From VGWB01 sp964480945 (GTDB lineage: Bacteria > Bacteroidota > Ignavibacteria > UBA10030): a stretch of 64,000 nucleotides of DNA. Shown here in pieces: positions 60,075-64,000 of the stretch. How positions within the stretch are numbered: the first letter of the stretch is position 1; the number at the start of each line of letters is the position of its first letter. The stretch is taken from the NCBI GenBank assembly GCA_964480945.1, contig CAYZRX010000004.1, forward strand, positions 44,233 to 108,232, given 5' to 3'. The notes beneath the pieces are model-generated. The model searched no databases, had not been told where the DNA came from, and saw only the letters and a program-made list of their open reading frames with translations. Position numbers and translations under genes: made by a program.

Positions 60075-62813
60075 CTAGAGAGCTCTCTGGACCGTGAACA
60101 GATACTTTCCGCTTCCGACGACAAAAACAATGCTTTTGCCTGTCACTCCGACGTACCGAAGAGCTCCCCTCCCCGGCTCTTTGGCTCTCCCATTCTCCCA
60201 TATCATCATTTCCCCCTCCCTCACTGTACATCGCTCCCAGAGCAGCGGAATGTGGATCTCTGCCTCTGACGTGACCGGGACATGAACCTCAAGCTTGAAC
60301 AAGTTTTGTTCTTGCTTCCACAACGCTTGAACGTCTCCTCTGACCGTGCTGAGGGTCGCCGACGCATGCTTCACATCACCCGTCACGTAGGGCTTGATCT
60401 GGATTCTCTCCCAGCCCGCCGACAAGCACGATATCCCCGCGACTGCCCGGTAAAACCACGCATCGACACTCCCCAGCATGATATGGTTGTGGGAGTTCAT
60501 GCCGCCGCCGGTGATCTTCTCCCAGCGCTCCCAGAGCGTCGTTGCCCCCTCTTCAACCATGTACCCCCAACCCGGATAGGTCTTCTGTGTCGCGACTTTG
60601 TATGCTGCTTCTTCGTACCCGTTCTCCGTCAAAACGTCCAGGAGATACCGCGTGCCGATGATCCCCGTGTCGAGATGGTAATCTTGTTCCTCTACCACAC
60701 TGTCAAGCAGCCGCTTCAGAACGTTTTCCTTCTGATCATCCGGCACCATATCGAGATACAGAGGGAGCACGTTGGAGGTCTGGCTCGGGCTCCGGTCGAC
60801 CGGTGCGAACCTGTTCGCTTCGTACTCGCCTCTCCTCAAGAACCTCCTGTTGAACGCCTCTTGAATTTCCCGGGCTCGGAAGGAGTGGAGATCCGCTTCC
60901 TTCTCCAATCCCAAGACCTCCGCGATCTTCCAGAGCAGCAGTGTATCGTGGAAGTAGTACCATGTTGAAGTCAACTCAACCGGCGTTCTCTTCGGAGCGA
61001 TGCTTCCCGGCGGGCACCAGTCGCCGTACTTCCCCAGGACGTTGATGATATTCTCCTCTGCATTCTCTCGCAGGAACTCGACGTACCGCTTCAGCGAGTC
61101 ATAATGTTCCTCGAGGACGCGGCGATCGCCGTAGAACATGTAGAGATGCCAAGCGAGGGTGATGTACGCCGCCCCCCAGGCCGGATCGGCAGGATAGAGT
61201 CGGCTCAAGTAAGGCGGAACCGTGTCCGGAATGGAACCGTCTTCCTTCTGTGAAAGCCGGATGTCCCTCAAAAACTTTGTGAAGAAGCCCGCCATGTCGA
61301 AGTTGAACATCGCCTCCTCGGCCGCAAGGTGAGCATCTCCCAGCCATCCGTGTCGCTCATCCCTCTGCGGGCAGTCCGTCGGAATGCTCATGAGATTCGA
61401 GAGCTGACCCCGGAGGATATTCTGATGGATGCGATTGATGAGATCGTGGGAGCATTCGAACGAGCCGACCCGCTCGACGTCAGTATGAACGAAACACCCT
61501 TCGAGGGCCTCAAGCGTAGGTGTGCCCGGGTAGCCCGTCACCTCAACGTACCGGAACCCGTGGTACGTAAACCTCGGTTCGTAGATCTCGGTTCCGTCAC
61601 CCCGAAGGATGTACACGTCGGTCGCTTCGGCATTCTGATTCGTGGATATGTTCAGCGTGCCGTCTTCGTGGATCAGCTCCCCGTGCCGCAACTGAACTTC
61701 CGTTCCCTTTGGCCCCTCGACCTTAAGTCTTACCCACCCCGTGTAATTCTGGCCAAAATCGTATACAAAGACATTCGGACCCGGACCGTGCAGCGCCTTC
61801 GCCTCGAGCCTTTGAGCAACCCGAATATGCTGCATCATCTGAGAAGCCAGGTCTGTCCCCCCCACCTTCGCGACGCCCTCCCAGCTTGAATCATCGAATC
61901 CCGGCCTATCCCAACCAGGCATTTCCAGCCGCGCGTCGTATCGCTCGCCGTAATAGAGCCCGTTCTCCTGTAGAGGCCCGTACGAGACCTTCCACGTCTC
62001 ATCAGAACCGAAGATCTCCCTTCTTCGATCCTCATCTTCCACAAGAAGTTGAAGAATGAATTTGGGATGACCGTACCCGTAGTTCTTGATGTGCCTCCCG
62101 TTCCCCAGAACGACACCCACGGCAAAGACGGTAGGCCCGTCGGAACTCCCCGATTCTCTCAAGTGGTCAGTGATATCATAGGTCGAATAGAGAGCGACTT
62201 TTCGATAGTCCGTCTGAGCCGGATCGAGGACTCGATCGCCAACCTTCTTTCCGTTGATGCGGAGCTCATAGAAACCGAGACCGCAGACATACGCCCGTGC
62301 CGATCGAACTGGCCCGTCGAAGCTGAACTCCTTCCTCAAGTAAAGAGCATGCGACTCAACGTAGTCCCCCAGGTATTCACCCAGGAGTGTCGTCCCCTTC
62401 GACCGAAATTCCTTGCACTCCCGTTTGCTGACCCATTTCGCTTTCCAATCATCCCTGCTCAGAAGTCCCATCTCGAAGAACGCGGCGTCACTCCAATCAC
62501 TCTCCCTGTTCTCGTTATCCCACCACCTCACCCGCCAACAGTACCGTTCGCTCGATCTCAATGCCTCACCCGCATAACGGGCGTCGAACGGCATTCCCGA
62601 TTCAACCTTCCCACTGTCCCAGACATCGCCGCCCTTCTTCTCCGCCTTCCCGGCGGCCGACGACACAAGAATCTGATAAGCGCGCTGACTTTGCCCGCGC
62701 TCTTCGTGATGAAGGACCCATGAGAAACGGGGAGAAACCGAGTCTACACCCAGCGGATTTCTGAGGTATTCACAGCGCAGCCCTGTTGGCGGTGGAATTC
62801 TCACCTTGGCCAT
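60075..62813 (-). CDS. GH78 alpha-L-rhamnosidase
   Basis: 912 aa. Glycoside hydrolase family 78: N-terminal fibronectin-like domain (VDSVSPRFSWVLHHEERGQSQ), beta-sandwich domains (AYVCGLGFYELRINGKKVGD, FVYDFGQNYTGWVRLK, YHGFRYVEVTGYPG), then the (alpha/alpha)6 barrel with PTDCPQRDERHGWLGDAH, where the catalytic acids lie, and EGATTLWERWEKITG. It removes terminal alpha-L-rhamnose from plant glycosides or polysaccharides. No signal peptide, so intracellular; small rhamnosides would have to be imported. No rhamnose catabolic gene is nearby. Confidence 0.94.
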   Translation of the reverse strand: MAKVRIPPPTGLRCEYLRNPLGVDSVSPRFSWVLHHEERGQSQRAYQILVSSAAGKAEKKGGDVWDSGKVESGMPFDARYAGEALRSSERYCWRVRWWDNENRESDWSDAAFFEMGLLSRDDWKAKWVSKRECKEFRSKGTTLLGEYLGDYVESHALYLRKEFSFDGPVRSARAYVCGLGFYELRINGKKVGDRVLDPAQTDYRKVALYSTYDITDHLRESGSSDGPTVFAVGVVLGNGRHIKNYGYGHPKFILQLLVEDEDRRREIFGSDETWKVSYGPLQENGLYYGERYDARLEMPGWDRPGFDDSSWEGVAKVGGTDLASQMMQHIRVAQRLEAKALHGPGPNVFVYDFGQNYTGWVRLKVEGPKGTEVQLRHGELIHEDGTLNISTNQNAEATDVYILRGDGTEIYEPRFTYHGFRYVEVTGYPGTPTLEALEGCFVHTDVERVGSFECSHDLINRIHQNILRGQLSNLMSIPTDCPQRDERHGWLGDAHLAAEEAMFNFDMAGFFTKFLRDIRLSQKEDGSIPDTVPPYLSRLYPADPAWGAAYITLAWHLYMFYGDRRVLEEHYDSLKRYVEFLRENAEENIINVLGKYGDWCPPGSIAPKRTPVELTSTWYYFHDTLLLWKIAEVLGLEKEADLHSFRAREIQEAFNRRFLRRGEYEANRFAPVDRSPSQTSNVLPLYLDMVPDDQKENVLKRLLDSVVEEQDYHLDTGIIGTRYLLDVLTENGYEEAAYKVATQKTYPGWGYMVEEGATTLWERWEKITGGGMNSHNHIMLGSVDAWFYRAVAGISCLSAGWERIQIKPYVTGDVKHASATLSTVRGDVQALWKQEQNLFKLEVHVPVTSEAEIHIPLLWERCTVREGEMMIWENGRAKEPGRGALRYVGVTGKSIVFVVGSGKYLFTVQRAL

Positions 62814-62876
62814 TTCTTGTCCGTCCGTGAAAAGCGCGACGCTGCGGCCGAAGAATGTGGGATGTGACAGCAGGTT

Positions 62877-63926
62877 CTAGAGACGGCCGTGGTCATGGAT
62901 CGTCTCATACAGCGCAATGATGTTCTCTGTGGGAGTGATCGGCTGGAGATTGTGGCAAGGGGCGCAGACCCACCGACCGTTTGAGAAGATCTCGATATTT
63001 TCGAGCACCTCACCCCTGACATCCTCCACACTTCCGAACGGGAGCGTCTTTTGGTTGTCCACCCCACCGTGGAAGATGATCCTCTCCCCAAAATCCTGAA
63101 CCAGCTCCTGTCGAATCATTGACGGGCAGCGCCACTGAATCGGGTTCAGGAGCTCGATACCTGTGACGTCGATGAGATCGGGGATGACGGAGCGGACATC
63201 TCCATCCGTGTGATAGTAGATGTGGATGCCATAACTCCGGGCGAGATCCGCCATCTTCTTTTGGTTCGGAAGTATGAATTTCCGAATGTCCTCCAGGCTC
63301 ATCAACAATCCTTCCTGTGCGCCCAGGTCTTCGGCGAGATACGTGATATCAATGATGCCTTCACCTATCTCGTAGATTCGCTGATTCAGCTCATAGAAAT
63401 AGTCGAAAATGTGACCAAGCGATGCCTCGAGGATCTCCGGATGCTCCAGGAAATCCATGAATCCCTGTTCCAGTCCGCGCATCGCGCAGTAAAGGAGGAA
63501 AGGCTCGAATTCCCCGGACCGGATCATCCGGTGGCGGGGAGCCTTTCTTATCTGTTCCTCAAAGAGCTTGAAATCGTGATCCTCAGCGCTCGGCCATTTG
63601 AACTGGTGCACCTGCTCCACAGAGCTGACGCGCTCAAGCGGATGAGTTTCAAATTCTTCGTAGACGCCGGAACCGTAGCTGACGAATCTCTTTCGAACGC
63701 CCCAGATGTCCGCGGCGGGGTCATCGGGATGATGTAGCTTGAGGCGGCGAGGCTCGATGCGGGTCAGGCCGTCGATATTCAGCCTGCAGTACAGCTCTTC
63801 GAGATCCTTGCAGCCGAGCTCGCGCAGCAGGTGATCGGTGACTTCATCCGTCGCCCAGTAGTCCGTCGGGATACGGTCCGGTTTCTCGCGCGCGAAGAGC
63901 GCCAGCCAACGTTCTCGTGGTGTCAT
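62877..63926 (-). CDS. UroD-superfamily protein, methyltransferase-like
   Basis: 349 aa from ATG 63926, where the family start MTPRERWLALFAREKPDRIP lies; no good ribosome-binding site is seen there or at the TTG ten codons upstream. Uroporphyrinogen decarboxylase fold, but of the branch that includes corrinoid-linked methyltransferases: YYHTDGDVRSVIPDLIDVTGIELLNPIQ and IIFHGGVDNQ, with a Cys/His segment (CAPCHNLQPITP) that could bind zinc. True HemE signatures are absent. With the corrinoid activator 4 kb downstream it suggests methyl transfer from a methoxylated or methylamine-type substrate, but no corrinoid protein is in the window. Confidence 0.8.
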   Translation of the reverse strand: MTPRERWLALFAREKPDRIPTDYWATDEVTDHLLRELGCKDLEELYCRLNIDGLTRIEPRRLKLHHPDDPAADIWGVRKRFVSYGSGVYEEFETHPLERVSSVEQVHQFKWPSAEDHDFKLFEEQIRKAPRHRMIRSGEFEPFLLYCAMRGLEQGFMDFLEHPEILEASLGHIFDYFYELNQRIYEIGEGIIDITYLAEDLGAQEGLLMSLEDIRKFILPNQKKMADLARSYGIHIYYHTDGDVRSVIPDLIDVTGIELLNPIQWRCPSMIRQELVQDFGERIIFHGGVDNQKTLPFGSVEDVRGEVLENIEIFSNGRWVCAPCHNLQPITPTENIIALYETIHDHGRL

Positions 63927-63955
63927 GGAGAGTAGGTTTGCTAGTGCTATCACCA

Positions 63956-63975
63956 AAGAACAATCTTGTGTTCTT
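63956..63975. promoter_or_regulatory. Inverted repeat upstream of the UroD-like/rhamnosidase genes
   Basis: AAGAACA-N6-TGTTCTT, a perfect 7-bp inverted repeat 30 bases upstream of the likely ATG. Size and symmetry fit an operator for a dimeric regulator of a catabolic operon. No regulator gene is visible before the window ends. Confidence 0.35.
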
Positions 63976-64000
63976 GTCGCAAGGATTCCTTCGGGGAGAC

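Overview
The window reads as a chromosomal contig of an anaerobic or facultative Gram-negative bacterium, probably from the Bacteroidota/Chlorobiota (FCB) side of the tree. The main taxonomic clue is the LpxC-FabZ fusion inside an lpxD-lpxCfabZ-lpxA operon next to bamA, two skp/ompH paralogs and uppS. Supporting traits are ferredoxin-dependent 2-oxoacid oxidoreductase genes, HemN, a probable pyrophosphate-type phosphofructokinase and multihaem cytochromes. The promoters I could find are sigma-70-like (TTGAC-N17-TA). A run of exactly 100 N at 58,545-58,644 marks a scaffold join, so this is a draft or metagenome assembly. I recognised no rRNA, tRNA, CRISPR array or insertion sequence. The taxonomic call is inference.

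Layout. (1) 0.2-11.7 kb, minus strand: an envelope and housekeeping run, uppS > bamA > skp > skp > lpxD > lpxC-fabZ > lpxA > lipM-like > panB > surE > pfk, with a good promoter at one end and an intrinsic terminator at the other. (2) 11.9-15.2 kb, plus: clpC with its own promoter and terminator, then an RluE-type pseudouridine synthase. A possible small RNA or 36-codon ORF follows. (3) 15.7-23.6 kb, minus: hemN, a 1,629-residue six-PAS hybrid histidine kinase and a methyltransferase. (4) 23.9-29.1 kb, plus: a five-gene operon (isopropylmalate/isocitrate dehydrogenase family, HMG-CoA-lyase family, class III CoA-transferase, LeuC-like, LeuD-like) that fits interconversion of 2-oxobutanoate and acetyl-CoA plus pyruvate through citramalate. 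(5) 30.1-33.8 kb, minus: a four-subunit 2-oxoacid:ferredoxin oxidoreductase with a Cys-rich small protein and an Rrf2 regulator.

(6) 34.1-50.4 kb, minus: the most unusual part. About 15 tightly packed genes encode six proteins with GcvH-like (lipoyl-type) domains but no canonical lipoylation motif. Two of these are fused to response-regulator receivers. The same block holds two HybA/HybB-like (Fe-S plus NrfD-type) membrane modules, a 13-haem cytochrome c, two histidine kinases whose periplasmic sensors carry CxxCH and Cx4CH haem motifs, an NtrC-type regulator and an archaemetzincin. No terminal oxidoreductase is present. I read it as a quinone-linked electron-transfer unit wired to its own redox/haem signalling, with the GcvH-like proteins as a structural or signalling family of unknown role.

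(7) 50.6-63.9 kb, minus: hypE, a cyclopropane-fatty-acid synthase broken by one in-frame amber codon, an MFS transporter, an MlaD-MlaF-MlaE lipid transport set, a corrinoid-activating ASKHA ferredoxin (across the N gap), an APC permease, a GH78 alpha-L-rhamnosidase and a UroD-family methyltransferase-like protein.

The ends of the window are not informative: bases 1-230 hold a terminator, and the last gene starts about 75 bases before the end, behind a short inverted repeat.
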